NCBI GenBank assembly: GCA_965217685.1
Contig: CBDCIZ010000003.1
Coordinates: forward strand, 4,216,001 to 4,280,000
DNA from: Aurantimonas sp965217685
GTDB taxonomy: Bacteria; Pseudomonadota; Alphaproteobacteria; Rhizobiales; Rhizobiaceae
Reading direction: 5' to 3'
DNA length: 64,000 nt
The notes under the pieces are model-generated. The model saw only the letters and a list, made by a program, of their open reading frames with translations, was not told the DNA's origin and did not search any database. Shown here piece by piece: positions 8,421 to 15,416 of this stretch. How positions within the stretch are numbered: the stretch's first letter is position 1; each line of letters starts with the position of its first letter. The position numbers and the translations under genes were made by a program.

Positions 8421-8789
8421 TCACTCAGGCCCTCTAGTCGCCGCCGGGTTCGCCGATTCAGGATCGTTCTCCAACAGGACCGGCTTGCCGTGCGGCGTTG
8501 CCTGCGCAGCACGACGCCAGGCGGCGGCCAGATGGTCGACCTCGCCCTCCCCGGCCTGACATCTGGAGACCAGAAGGCGCTCCAACGCCTTGAGAAAACG
8601 TCGATAATAATCGCTGCCATCCTCGGCGGCGTCGGCGGCATGCAATTCCCGCGACAGAGTCTCGGCCCACTCCTGCGCACTGACGTGCCCCGCCTCAACG
8701 AGCGCCGCCTGAAGGGCAAGCAGTTGGGCCTGCCAGGGTGCGTCGAAACCCTCCGGCTTCGATACGCCGACCTCTTCGTGCAACGTCAT
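8421..8789 (-). CDS. Nitrile hydratase accessory (activator) protein
   Basis: A 122-aa protein of the nitrile hydratase activator family (P14K/NhlE-like), which helps load cobalt and oxidise active-site cysteines of the alpha subunit. It is related to the N-terminal half of the beta subunit: both share a DYYxxxxxKALERL segment and a WAETLSRELH-like helix. It is the last gene of the operon and its start overlaps the beta subunit stop by 4 bp (ATGA), indicating translational coupling. A glutamine- and alanine-rich N-terminus is normal for the family. The 289 bp downstream (8132-8420) show no gene. Confidence 0.88.
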   Translation of the reverse strand: MTLHEEVGVSKPEGFDAPWQAQLLALQAALVEAGHVSAQEWAETLSRELHAADAAEDGSDYYRRFLKALERLLVSRCQAGEGEVDHLAAAWRRAAQATPHGKPVLLENDPESANPAATRGPE

Positions 8790-9451
8790 GCCTGGATCGT
8801 CCGCAGATAGGGCTCGAAGGCATCAATCGAAATCACCGAGGCCCGGTCGCCGTCGCGTCCCCAAAGGGTTCGACCTTCGAAAGCGACCGTGTAAAGCCAT
8901 TGCGGTGCCTCGCCGAGGCCGTGGGCATTGGTGTCGGGAAAGACATACGTTCCCTGCACCGCCTCGATCCGGCCAACGCGGCCGCGGGCGTAGCGCGGCA
9001 GTCGCGTGTGGCCGCCTGGATGCATCTCGACGGTTCGGACCGCGTCGCCGACCGCGAACAGCGCCGGGCTGGAAGCGGCCCGGTCGACCGGGCCGCCTCT
9101 TGCAAGCTGGGCCGGAATGCTTGCGGCACCGACGGAGGGGGTCTGTCCCTCCTCGTTTCGCACGGCCGCTGCAGTGCGCAATTCCTCCGCGGTCGCCAAA
9201 CCATGCACCTGCATCAGCCGCTCCAGCGCCTTGATCCAGATCTGGTAGTAGGTCGAGCCGTAATAGTCGGCCGGGTGGCGGTTCTCGCGAGCGTGGCGGC
9301 TTTCGTCGATGTTCCATGCGCCGAGCATCCCGGCCGCCAAGGTCACACCGAGCGCGCGGCGTTCCCATACGGCGTGGAACAGCGGCTCGTCCGGCTCCGG
9401 CGCGATCGGACCGAAGCCCATCTGTCCGCCGACATCGTGCGGGCCGTTCAT
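8786..9451 (-). CDS. nthB: Nitrile hydratase subunit beta
   Basis: Structural subunit of nitrile hydratase, which hydrates nitriles to amides. The 221-aa protein starts with the diagnostic MNGPHDVGGQMGFGPI, continues with the helical half (LGAWNIDESRHARENRHPADYYGSTYYQIW) and ends with the SH3-like barrel (GDAVRTVEMHPGGHTRLPRYARGRVGRIEAVQGTYVFPD..., to be read with normal gaps). The length matches the family. Its start overlaps the alpha subunit stop by 4 bp. Order alpha-beta-activator, on the minus strand, occurs in other proteobacterial cobalt enzymes. Confidence 0.96.
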   Translation of the reverse strand: MNGPHDVGGQMGFGPIAPEPDEPLFHAVWERRALGVTLAAGMLGAWNIDESRHARENRHPADYYGSTYYQIWIKALERLMQVHGLATAEELRTAAAVRNEEGQTPSVGAASIPAQLARGGPVDRAASSPALFAVGDAVRTVEMHPGGHTRLPRYARGRVGRIEAVQGTYVFPDTNAHGLGEAPQWLYTVAFEGRTLWGRDGDRASVISIDAFEPYLRTIQA

Positions 9452-10116
9452 GGCCGATCCACCGCGCCAGCCACAGGCGAAACCAGCACATCCGTGCCGA
9501 TCATCGCGTCGCGGGTGACCAGCGCGGCGAGCGCTTCGACGCCCATGCCCTCAGTGCCGGCGGGCCGCATCGGTACGACCAGATAGCGCGTCTCCGCGGT
9601 TGAATCCCAGACGCGGATGGTCGTCGTGTCCGGCAGGGTCACGCCGAATTCGGCCAGCACGCCGCGTGGATGGATGACGGCTTTGGCGCGATAGGGCGGC
9701 GCCTTGTACCAGGTCGGCGGGATGCCGAGAACGGTCCACGGATAACAGGAGCATAGGGTGCAGACGACGAGATTGTGAGTGTCGGGCGTGTTGAACACCG
9801 CCCGCATATGCTCGCCCTGGCGTCCGGAAAAGCCCAGCGAGGCGATGGCCGCCGTCGTGTCGACTTCGAGCCGGCGGCAAAACTCCGGATCGGTCCAGGC
9901 GGTCGCCACCACCTTGGCGCCGTTCCTGGGTCCGACCTTCTCCTCATAGGTCTCGATGATCGCATCGATCGCGGCGGGCTCGACGAGGCCCTTTCGAACG
10001 AGGATCGTCTCGATCGCCTTCACTCGCGCCGCCATCGGATCGAGATCGTTATCGTGGTGATGGTCGTGATCATGATGGCGATGGCCGCGGCCATGACGGT
10101 GTTCGTGATCGTCCAT
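9448..10116 (-). CDS. nthA: Nitrile hydratase subunit alpha, cobalt type, His-rich N-terminus
   Basis: Catalytic subunit. The metal-binding claw is VCTLCSCYPW with cysteines at residues 119, 122 and 124; threonine in the second position (CTLCSC) and tyrosine after the last cysteine are the cobalt-type signature, whereas iron enzymes have CSLCSC and usually threonine. The first 25 residues are an extension with ten histidines (such as HRHHDHDHHH) before the family core begins at about residue 28. Such a tail could bind or buffer cobalt. The ATG follows GGGAGGG. It heads a tight three-gene operon with beta subunit and activator. No cobalt transporter, amidase or aldoxime dehydratase gene is adjacent. 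Confidence 0.96.
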   Translation of the reverse strand: MDDHEHRHGRGHRHHDHDHHHDNDLDPMAARVKAIETILVRKGLVEPAAIDAIIETYEEKVGPRNGAKVVATAWTDPEFCRRLEVDTTAAIASLGFSGRQGEHMRAVFNTPDTHNLVVCTLCSCYPWTVLGIPPTWYKAPPYRAKAVIHPRGVLAEFGVTLPDTTTIRVWDSTAETRYLVVPMRPAGTEGMGVEALAALVTRDAMIGTDVLVSPVAGAVDRP

Positions 10117-10323
10117 GCACCCTCCCTCGGAATACGGAGCCCTTTCGCCGCGATTCAGCGAAGACCGTCGGCAGAACGTCGCGCTGCAAATCCGCAGGCA
10201 TCCAACCTAGAAGCCGTTTCGCACAGCCGCAAGCCGACGTCGGTTCAGCGCAGAAGCGGAATCAGCGTCCGTGCCAGAAGCAGGTCTGCAGTCATCTCAG
10301 CTCGCCTTGACGGGCCGCGCGAC

Positions 10324-10668
10324 TCAGACCATTTCCATGCCGAAAAGTTCTCGAAGCACCGCCAGAACGGCTATTCGCACCTCCAACGGCGCGGCTTCGA
10401 TGAAGCGAAAGCCTCGGCTCTCGCGATGAACTGATCTCGGCTGGTCCGACAGCACCGCTCCTCTGGTTCTCATCGAGAAAGGCAACATGATCTTTGTAGG
10501 CCAGGGTGCAAGATTTCCGGTGATCGGGCAAACGACCGTCCGCGACGATTCGGCATTGTAGCCGCTGTCGGTCAGAACGAGCGCCGGCCGCCGTCCCGCC
10601 TGTTCCGTGCCACGCACAGGATCGAAATCGACCCAGACGATGTCACCCGCCGCGGGAATATTCGTCAT
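10324..10668 (-). CDS. mazF: MazF/PemK family toxin
   Basis: A 114-aa type II endoribonuclease toxin of the CcdB/PemK fold. The N-terminus GDIVWVDFDPVRGTEQAGRRPALVL is the family signature, followed by TVVCPITGN and a C-terminal helix. By family knowledge it would cleave mRNA unless bound by the cognate antitoxin. It is downstream of the AbrB-type antitoxin gene and overlaps it by 26 bp, which supports coupled translation. Together they follow ilvH in the same direction. The sequence specificity of cleavage cannot be read from the protein. Confidence 0.92.
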   Translation of the reverse strand: MTNIPAAGDIVWVDFDPVRGTEQAGRRPALVLTDSGYNAESSRTVVCPITGNLAPWPTKIMLPFSMRTRGAVLSDQPRSVHRESRGFRFIEAAPLEVRIAVLAVLRELFGMEMV

Positions 10669-10927
10669 CGATAATCTCTGTGCCGCGATCCGGTCCCCAT
10701 TCGACGAATTCCGGCTCGTTCTGCGGACCGAGCCGCTTCATCTCCGCCAGAATCCACGCCAGCGTGATCCGCTTGGGGCGCACCGGCTCGAGGATCGCCC
10801 GCCCCTCGTCGACCGTCAGCCGCACCGTCTCGCCGGCCTTCAGCCCGAGTTCGTCGAGCACCGCCTTCGGCAGACGGATCGCCGACGAGTTGCCCCATTT
10901 CGCAATCCGGATGTCGGTCATCGTCAT
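10643..10927 (-). CDS. mazE: AbrB/MazE-type antitoxin
   Basis: A 94-aa antitoxin. The N-terminal swapped-hairpin DNA-binding domain reads IRIAKWGNSSAIRLPKAVLDELGLKAGETV, and the acidic C-terminus is the expected toxin-binding tail. Two in-frame ATG codons (10927 and 10921) lie behind a GGAAGGA ribosome site; 10927 is chosen. An 8-bp direct repeat about 12 bp upstream could be an operator. It partners the MazF-like toxin and overlaps its gene. Antitoxins of this kind normally repress their own promoter. Confidence 0.9.
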   Translation of the reverse strand: MTMTDIRIAKWGNSSAIRLPKAVLDELGLKAGETVRLTVDEGRAILEPVRPKRITLAWILAEMKRLGPQNEPEFVEWGPDRGTEIIDDEYSRGG

Positions 10928-10938
10928 GCGTCCTTCCC

Positions 10939-10957
10939 GGATATACAATGGATATAC
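10939..10957. promoter_or_regulatory. Direct repeat upstream of mazE
   Basis: GGATATAC occurs at 10939-10946 and again at 10950-10957, an 11-bp period that places both copies on one face of the helix. Read on the minus strand (GTATATCC) it also contains -10-like hexamers. It lies 12 bp before the mazE start, so it may be an antitoxin operator, a promoter, or both. Confidence 0.45.
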
Positions 10958-10996
10958 GCACCGAACCGACCGGCGACAAGCGGCTGCGATCGGCGC

Positions 10997-11569
10997 CTAC
11001 ATCGCGTCCTTGCCGCGTGACAGCGCCGCAACGCCCGTGCGGCAGACTTCGACGAGACCCAGCGGCGCCATGATCGCCACCAGCTTGTCGACCTTGGACG
11101 GCCGCCCGGTGATCTCGAAGACGAAATGGTCGATCGACGAGTCGATCACCTTGGCGCGGAACACGTCGGCGAGCCGCAGCGCCTCGACGCGCTTTTCGCC
11201 GCCGCCGGCGACCTTGATGATCGCCAGTTCCCGTTCGATCGGGCCGCTCTCGCCGTCCTCGTCCGCCGCGCGGGTCAGATCGACAACCCGATGCACCGGC
11301 ACGATGCGATCGAGCTGGCTCTTCAGCTGCTCGATGACATGCGACGCGCCTCGGGTGACGACCGTGATCCGCGACAGATGCCTCTCGTGCTCGGTTTCCG
11401 AGACGGTCAGGCTCTCGATGTTGTAGCCGCGGCCCGAAAACAACCCGATGACGCGGGCGAGAACACCCGGTTCGTTGTCGACGAGAACCGAAAGCGTCCG
11501 CTTCTCGATCGCCTCCTTCTCCGGGGTGATGAAATAGGCCGAAGCCGGCGGCTGGACGGGCTTGTTCAT
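10997..11569 (-). CDS. ilvH: Acetolactate synthase small (regulatory) subunit IlvH
   Basis: Regulatory subunit of acetohydroxyacid synthase; it activates the large subunit and gives valine feedback inhibition. The 190-aa protein has an N-terminal ACT domain (TLSVLVDNEPGVLARVIGLFSGRGYNIESL, about residues 24-53), the family segment VTRGASHVIEQLKSQLDRIVPVHRVVDL, and the C-terminal ferredoxin-like domain (DVFRAKVIDSSIDHFVFEITG...). The ATG at 11569 fits the family start. Uniquely in this neighbourhood, it is separated from ilvI by a vapBC toxin-antitoxin pair (44 bp from vapC to ilvH) and is followed by mazEF, all on the same strand. Confidence 0.97.
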   Translation of the reverse strand: MNKPVQPPASAYFITPEKEAIEKRTLSVLVDNEPGVLARVIGLFSGRGYNIESLTVSETEHERHLSRITVVTRGASHVIEQLKSQLDRIVPVHRVVDLTRAADEDGESGPIERELAIIKVAGGGEKRVEALRLADVFRAKVIDSSIDHFVFEITGRPSKVDKLVAIMAPLGLVEVCRTGVAALSRGKDAM

Positions 11570-11613
11570 GGGACTCTTCTGCATTCGTTGGAAAAAAACG
11601 TGGTCTGCGGTCC

Positions 11614-12006
11614 TTACGGCTCGCGGACCACGGGAACATTGCTCAGCCCCGTTGCCTTGCGACGCAGGGCCTGATCGAACGTCAAAAACTCGTCGCCCTC
11701 CGCCAGATGAAGATGAAGGGCATCGGCGAAATCCATACCGGCTCGATGTGCTTTGAGCACGGCGTCCATGAGTGCGCCATTCTGCACGTCCACATTCGGC
11801 ATTCCGAGGAGCCCGTAAAACAAGGCGTTGATTGACGGCGCCGAAATCCCGAAATGGTGTCTCAGGACCCATTCCGACTCGAGAAGAACGGTCGAGCCGA
11901 CGTGGATTTCGCTCTCGAAAAGCAGAGCCTGTGCTCGTGCCGCCTGCTCACTGCCATTGTCAGCGAGCATTCGCAAAAGCACATTGGTATCAACGGCGCG
12001 TTTCAT
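11614..12006 (-). CDS. vapC: VapC-type PIN-domain toxin
   Basis: A 130-aa PIN-domain ribonuclease. Acidic active-site residues are in place: D6 in AVDTNVLLR, E43/E45 in LLESEWVLR, D92/D95 in GMDFADALH and a final acid in FLTFDQAL. The ATG at 12006 is preferred to a GTG one codon earlier. The start overlaps the end of the AbrB-type antitoxin gene by 17 bp. VapC toxins typically cut tRNA or rRNA loops; the target here is unknown. The gene lies between ilvI and ilvH in the same direction, with no visible terminator between. Confidence 0.92.
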   Translation of the reverse strand: MKRAVDTNVLLRMLADNGSEQAARAQALLFESEIHVGSTVLLESEWVLRHHFGISAPSINALFYGLLGMPNVDVQNGALMDAVLKAHRAGMDFADALHLHLAEGDEFLTFDQALRRKATGLSNVPVVREP

Positions 12007-12286
12007 CACAAAAGCGGCGGTTGGCTTCTTTCACGAACAAATCTTCCATCTCCTCGTCAGTCGGGTAGGCGCGGCTGACCTTGACCCGGCGCTCCAGAAA
12101 TTCCTCGATCGTAATCGGCGGATACAGCGCCTTGGCCTCCGCCGAGGCTGACGTCCCCCGCAGCACGATCTCGCCGTCGCGCGCGATCACCTCCAGCTCC
12201 GTCCCCGCCGAGAGGCCCTGCGCCTCGCGGATTGACTTCGGGATCTCGACCGTTCCGGTTGCCGATACCTTGGTGGTCATCGTCAT
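11990..12286 (-). CDS. vapB: AbrB/SpoVT-type antitoxin (VapB-like)
   Basis: A 98-aa antitoxin with an N-terminal AbrB domain (TKVSATGTVEIPKSIREAQGLSAGTELEVIARDGEIVL) and a helical C-terminal half that should clasp the PIN toxin. The ATG at 12286 has a near-perfect GAAGGAGGT ribosome site, suggesting high translation, as expected for an antitoxin that must exceed its toxin. It starts 55 bp after the ilvI stop. That gap is too short for much regulatory sequence but could hold a promoter. Confidence 0.9.
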   Translation of the reverse strand: MTMTTKVSATGTVEIPKSIREAQGLSAGTELEVIARDGEIVLRGTSASAEAKALYPPITIEEFLERRVKVSRAYPTDEEMEDLFVKEANRRFCDETRR

Positions 12287-12341
12287 AACGAACCTCCTTC
12301 AAAGCACCGCCGCTTGGGAGCAGCGGCGCCTGGCTGCTTAT

Positions 12342-14132
12342 CTACACCAGCGCCCTGCCCTTGGCATCGATCGCGCGGCCGACCGCCTCGTCGCTCGCCT
12401 CGTCGGGCAGGAGGATCTCGTTATGCGCCTTGCCCGAGGGGATCATCGGGAAGCAATTGGCGAGATTGGCGACCCGGCAATCGAACAGCACCGGCAGATC
12501 GACCGACAGCATCTCATCGATGGCATCGTCGAGCTCGTCCGGCTTCTGGCAACGGATGCCGTGGCCACCATAGGCTTCGGCCAACTTGACGAAATCGGGC
12601 AGCGCCTCGGTGTAGGAGTTGGAGAGCCGGTTGCCGTGCAGCAATTGCTGCCACTGTCGCACCATGCCCATATACTGATTGTTGAGGATGAAGATCTTGA
12701 CGTTGGCGCCGTGCTGTACGGCCGTCGACATCTCCTGCATGTTCATCAGCACCGACGCGTCGCCGGCAATGCAAAGCGACAGCGCATCGGGATGAGCGAT
12801 GGCCGCGCCGATCGAGGCCGGCAGACCGTAGCCCATCGTGCCGAGACCGCCTGACGTCAGCCAGTGGTTCGGCTCCTCGAAGCCGTAGAACTGCGCGGCC
12901 CACATCTGGTGCTGGCCGACCTCGGTCGAGACGTAGGTTTCGCGATCCTTCGTCGCCGCATAGAGCCGCTGCACCGCATATTGCGGCATGATCACGTCGG
13001 TGTTCGCCTTGTAGGCAAGGCAATCGCGGTCGCGCCAGGTGTCGATCTGCCGCCACCATTCGGCGAGCGGCTGCGGTTTTGCGCCCTTCGCCTTCCAGGT
13101 CTCGACCATGTCCTTCAGGACATGTGCCACGTCGCCGATGATCGGCAGATCGACGCGGACGTTCTTGTTGATCGATGACGGGTCGATGTCGATGTGGATC
13201 TTTCGCGAGCCCGGCGAGAACGCGTCGAGACGACCGGTGATCCGGTCGTCGAAGCGCGCGCCGATGCACAGCATGACGTCGCAGCCATGCATGGCGAGAT
13301 TGGCCTCGTAGGTGCCGTGCATGCCGAGCATGCCCATCCAGTTCTTGCCTGATGCCGGATAGGCGCCGAGCCCCATCAGTGTCGAAGTGATCGGCGCATT
13401 GGTCAGGTCCACGAGTTCGCGCAGATATGCGGTCGCCTCGGGCCCCGAATTGATGACGCCGCCGCCCGAATAGATGATCGGCCGCTTGGCAGCAGCGAGA
13501 AGCTCGATCGCCGCTTCGATACGGTCATGATCGCCGACCAGCTTCGGCCGGTAGTTCTCATGCCGCGGGTTCGCCGGCGGCGGCGAATACAGGCCCGTGG
13601 CGAACTGAACGTCCTTCGGCACGTCGACGACGACGGGACCGGGTCGCCCGGTGGTGGCGACATGGAAGGCCTCGTGCAGGACGCGGGCGAGATCGTTGAC
13701 GTCCTTGACCAGCCAGTTGTGCTTGGTGCAGGGCCGCGTGATGCCGACCGTGTCACACTCCTGGAAGGCATCCGAGCCGATCAGGGTCGTCGGCACCTGG
13801 CCGGTGATGCAGACCAGCGGGATCGAATCCATCAGCGCGTCCTGCAACGCCGTCACGGCGTTCGTCGCGCCCGGCCCCGAGGTGACCAGCATGACGCCGG
13901 GCCGGCCGGTCGATCGCGCATAGCCCTCGGCGGCGTGACCGGCACCTTGCTCGTGGCGCACGAGGATATGGCGGACGTCGGTCTGCTGGAAGATCTCGTC
14001 GTAGATCGGCAATACGGCGCCGCCCGGATAGCCGAAGAGGTGCTCGACGCCGTTGTCCTTCAGCGCCCGCACGACCATCGCCGCGCCGGTCATTTCCTCG
14101 GTCTCGTTCATCGTCTCGTTCCGGGTATCCAT
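12342..14132 (-). CDS. ilvI: Acetolactate synthase large (catalytic) subunit
   Basis: ThDP- and FAD-dependent catalytic subunit of acetohydroxyacid synthase, the first common step of branched-chain amino acid synthesis. The 596-aa protein has the three family domains: the N-terminal PYR domain with the activating glutamate region (GYPGGAVLPIYDEIF, HEQGAGHAAEGYARSTGRPG), the central FAD-binding domain and the C-terminal PP domain (AGDASVLMNMQEM...ILNNQYMGMVRQW). Upstream ATG codons at 14144 and 14147 are possible starts; 14132 gives better spacing from GAGGA. A leader peptide and attenuator precede it. ilvH is downstream beyond vapBC. Confidence 0.97.
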   Translation of the reverse strand: MDTRNETMNETEEMTGAAMVVRALKDNGVEHLFGYPGGAVLPIYDEIFQQTDVRHILVRHEQGAGHAAEGYARSTGRPGVMLVTSGPGATNAVTALQDALMDSIPLVCITGQVPTTLIGSDAFQECDTVGITRPCTKHNWLVKDVNDLARVLHEAFHVATTGRPGPVVVDVPKDVQFATGLYSPPPANPRHENYRPKLVGDHDRIEAAIELLAAAKRPIIYSGGGVINSGPEATAYLRELVDLTNAPITSTLMGLGAYPASGKNWMGMLGMHGTYEANLAMHGCDVMLCIGARFDDRITGRLDAFSPGSRKIHIDIDPSSINKNVRVDLPIIGDVAHVLKDMVETWKAKGAKPQPLAEWWRQIDTWRDRDCLAYKANTDVIMPQYAVQRLYAATKDRETYVSTEVGQHQMWAAQFYGFEEPNHWLTSGGLGTMGYGLPASIGAAIAHPDALSLCIAGDASVLMNMQEMSTAVQHGANVKIFILNNQYMGMVRQWQQLLHGNRLSNSYTEALPDFVKLAEAYGGHGIRCQKPDELDDAIDEMLSVDLPVLFDCRVANLANCFPMIPSGKAHNEILLPDEASDEAVGRAIDAKGRALV

Positions 14133-14227
14133 ATCGTTCACCATCATCCTCGGCACACGCGTTCTCGGCACCATCGGTTCGATCGGGTCCGCACCCTGGC
14201 GCCAGGGCCGCGCCGAACGCACGCAAT

Positions 14228-14250
14228 AAAAAAGGGCCACTCGGGCCCTT
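14228..14250 (-). terminator. Attenuator hairpin of the ilvI leader
   Basis: On the minus strand AAGGGCC (14250-14244) and GGCCCTT (14238-14232) form a perfect 7-bp stem with a 5-base loop, followed directly by a T run. It is an intrinsic terminator placed 95 bp before the ilvI start and just after a leader peptide rich in Ile, Leu and Val codons. It is therefore read as a transcription attenuator. Confidence 0.85.
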
Positions 14251-14254
14251 GTTT

Positions 14255-14308
14255 CGCACACACGTGGCTTTTCGCCGGACGGTCGTTAAACCGCCTCGCG
14301 TGTGTGCG
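14255..14308 (-). promoter_or_regulatory. Alternative pairing region of the ilv leader RNA
   Basis: CGCACACACG within the leader-peptide codons (14308-14299 on the minus strand) is exactly complementary to CGTGTGTGCG at 14264-14255, between the leader stop codon and the terminator. The 10-bp helix would form only when a ribosome does not cover the end of the leader ORF, as in classical amino-acid attenuators. Whether it acts as a pause/protector or antiterminator helix cannot be decided by eye. Confidence 0.6.
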
Positions 14309-14342
14309 TTCGTACCACAATAAGAATGCGCGTCGTTGTCAT
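14286..14342 (-). CDS. ilv operon leader peptide (18 aa)
   Basis: A short ORF read as MTTTRILIVVRTHTREAV followed by TAA. Codons 6-10 are Ile-Leu-Ile-Val-Val, and a sixth branched-chain codon (Val) precedes the stop. Such clusters occur in leader peptides that sense charged tRNA. The ORF ends 36 bp before a perfect terminator hairpin, and the next gene is acetolactate synthase. No strong Shine-Dalgarno sequence is seen. By analogy with known attenuators, ribosome stalling at scarce Ile-, Leu- or Val-tRNA would prevent termination and turn on ilvI. Confidence 0.82.
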   Translation of the reverse strand: MTTTRILIVVRTHTREAV

Positions 14343-14420
14343 GGCGCGAACGCTATGCCGGTTGCCGGCCGACGTCAACGCAAAATCGAAGTGACCCGCA
14401 TTCTGCAATGCCGCGTGTCA

Positions 14421-15236
14421 TCACGCCACCTCTTCGATCTCGATCCGCCGATAGACTGCCTCCGCAAAGCCGTAGATGCCGAAGGCGATCAGGCCGACGC
14501 CGGCGATCGCCAGCAGCAACCAGCCGAAGGACCAGCCCGACATGGCCGAAAGCGCCGCATCGAGGCCCGGCTTGTCGCCGTCGCTGTAAGTGACGGCCCC
14601 GTCGAAGAGAAGCCCGGCGAGGATGAAGAAGGTCACGCCCCGGGCGATCAGGCCGAAGCGGCAGACCGGCGACAGCCAGGTTGCGTGGTCGGACGGGATG
14701 TCCATGTATTTGCGGAAGCCCGCCTTGATGCCCTTGACCAGATGGGCGACGCCTGCAGCGGCCATGCCTGCTGCGACGACATAGGTCACCAATACCCCGT
14801 ATCCGGCCGCGTAGGCTTTGGAAATCAGACCCCCGTCGCCACTGCCGGAGCGACCGGCGATACCCGTCAACAAGCCGAAGGCGTAAAAGGCCAGCGCCCC
14901 ATAGGCGAACATGCTGATGGTCAGGCCCGCACGCACGAACAGGCCTTTCGGGCCAAGCCCGTGGTCATCGATGTCGAAAAGGACCTGCAGGAGCCGCCAG
15001 ATCGCAAAAAAGATCAGGCCCAGGACAAGGACGACCAGCGCGATGGTGCCGAAGGCGGATCCCGCGACCGCGTCGATCGCGTCCTTGGTGCCCAAGGCCT
15101 TTCCGGTCGCATAGGCCGCACGCATGGCGAAGTAGCCAATGATCACGAAGACCAGGCCGCGCGCACCATACCCGGCCCGCGCCGCATAACGCAGCCAGGA
15201 ACGGTTGTTCCTGACGAGATTTTCGGCTGTCGACAT
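14421..15236 (-). CDS. DUF1206 family integral membrane protein
   Basis: A 271-aa inner-membrane protein with six predicted helices arranged as three repeated two-helix units. Each unit carries the family-type R-x-G-x-x-x-R-G segment (YAARAGYGARGLVFVIIGYF; VRAGLTISMFAYGALAF; RFGLIARGVTFFILAGLLF). Function is unknown for the family. Two adjacent ATG codons (15239 and 15236) follow AGGAA; the second has the better spacing. It is separated from ilvI by the leader region and probably forms its own unit. Confidence 0.85.
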   Translation of the reverse strand: MSTAENLVRNNRSWLRYAARAGYGARGLVFVIIGYFAMRAAYATGKALGTKDAIDAVAGSAFGTIALVVLVLGLIFFAIWRLLQVLFDIDDHGLGPKGLFVRAGLTISMFAYGALAFYAFGLLTGIAGRSGSGDGGLISKAYAAGYGVLVTYVVAAGMAAAGVAHLVKGIKAGFRKYMDIPSDHATWLSPVCRFGLIARGVTFFILAGLLFDGAVTYSDGDKPGLDAALSAMSGWSFGWLLLAIAGVGLIAFGIYGFAEAVYRRIEIEEVA

Positions 15237-15416
15237 CATGTTCCTGTGTTTCTTGCGAGAAAAGAGAAGTCGGGAGGGCCCTGTGGGTTCCGGCCGCAAG
15301 CGCCCTGCCGACAGCTCACGGATGCGGCGCGACGGCGCATGGCCCTGTAAAACCGCCCCGGCAACCTTTCCAGAGCGGTAGGTGTCGAAGGATCTGCCGA
15401 ACCGAAGACACTCGCC

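Noticed and set aside
12700..12800. GDA instead of GDG in the ThDP motif of acetolactate synthase
   Set aside because: Known in alphaproteobacterial IlvI proteins; not a sign of a defective enzyme.
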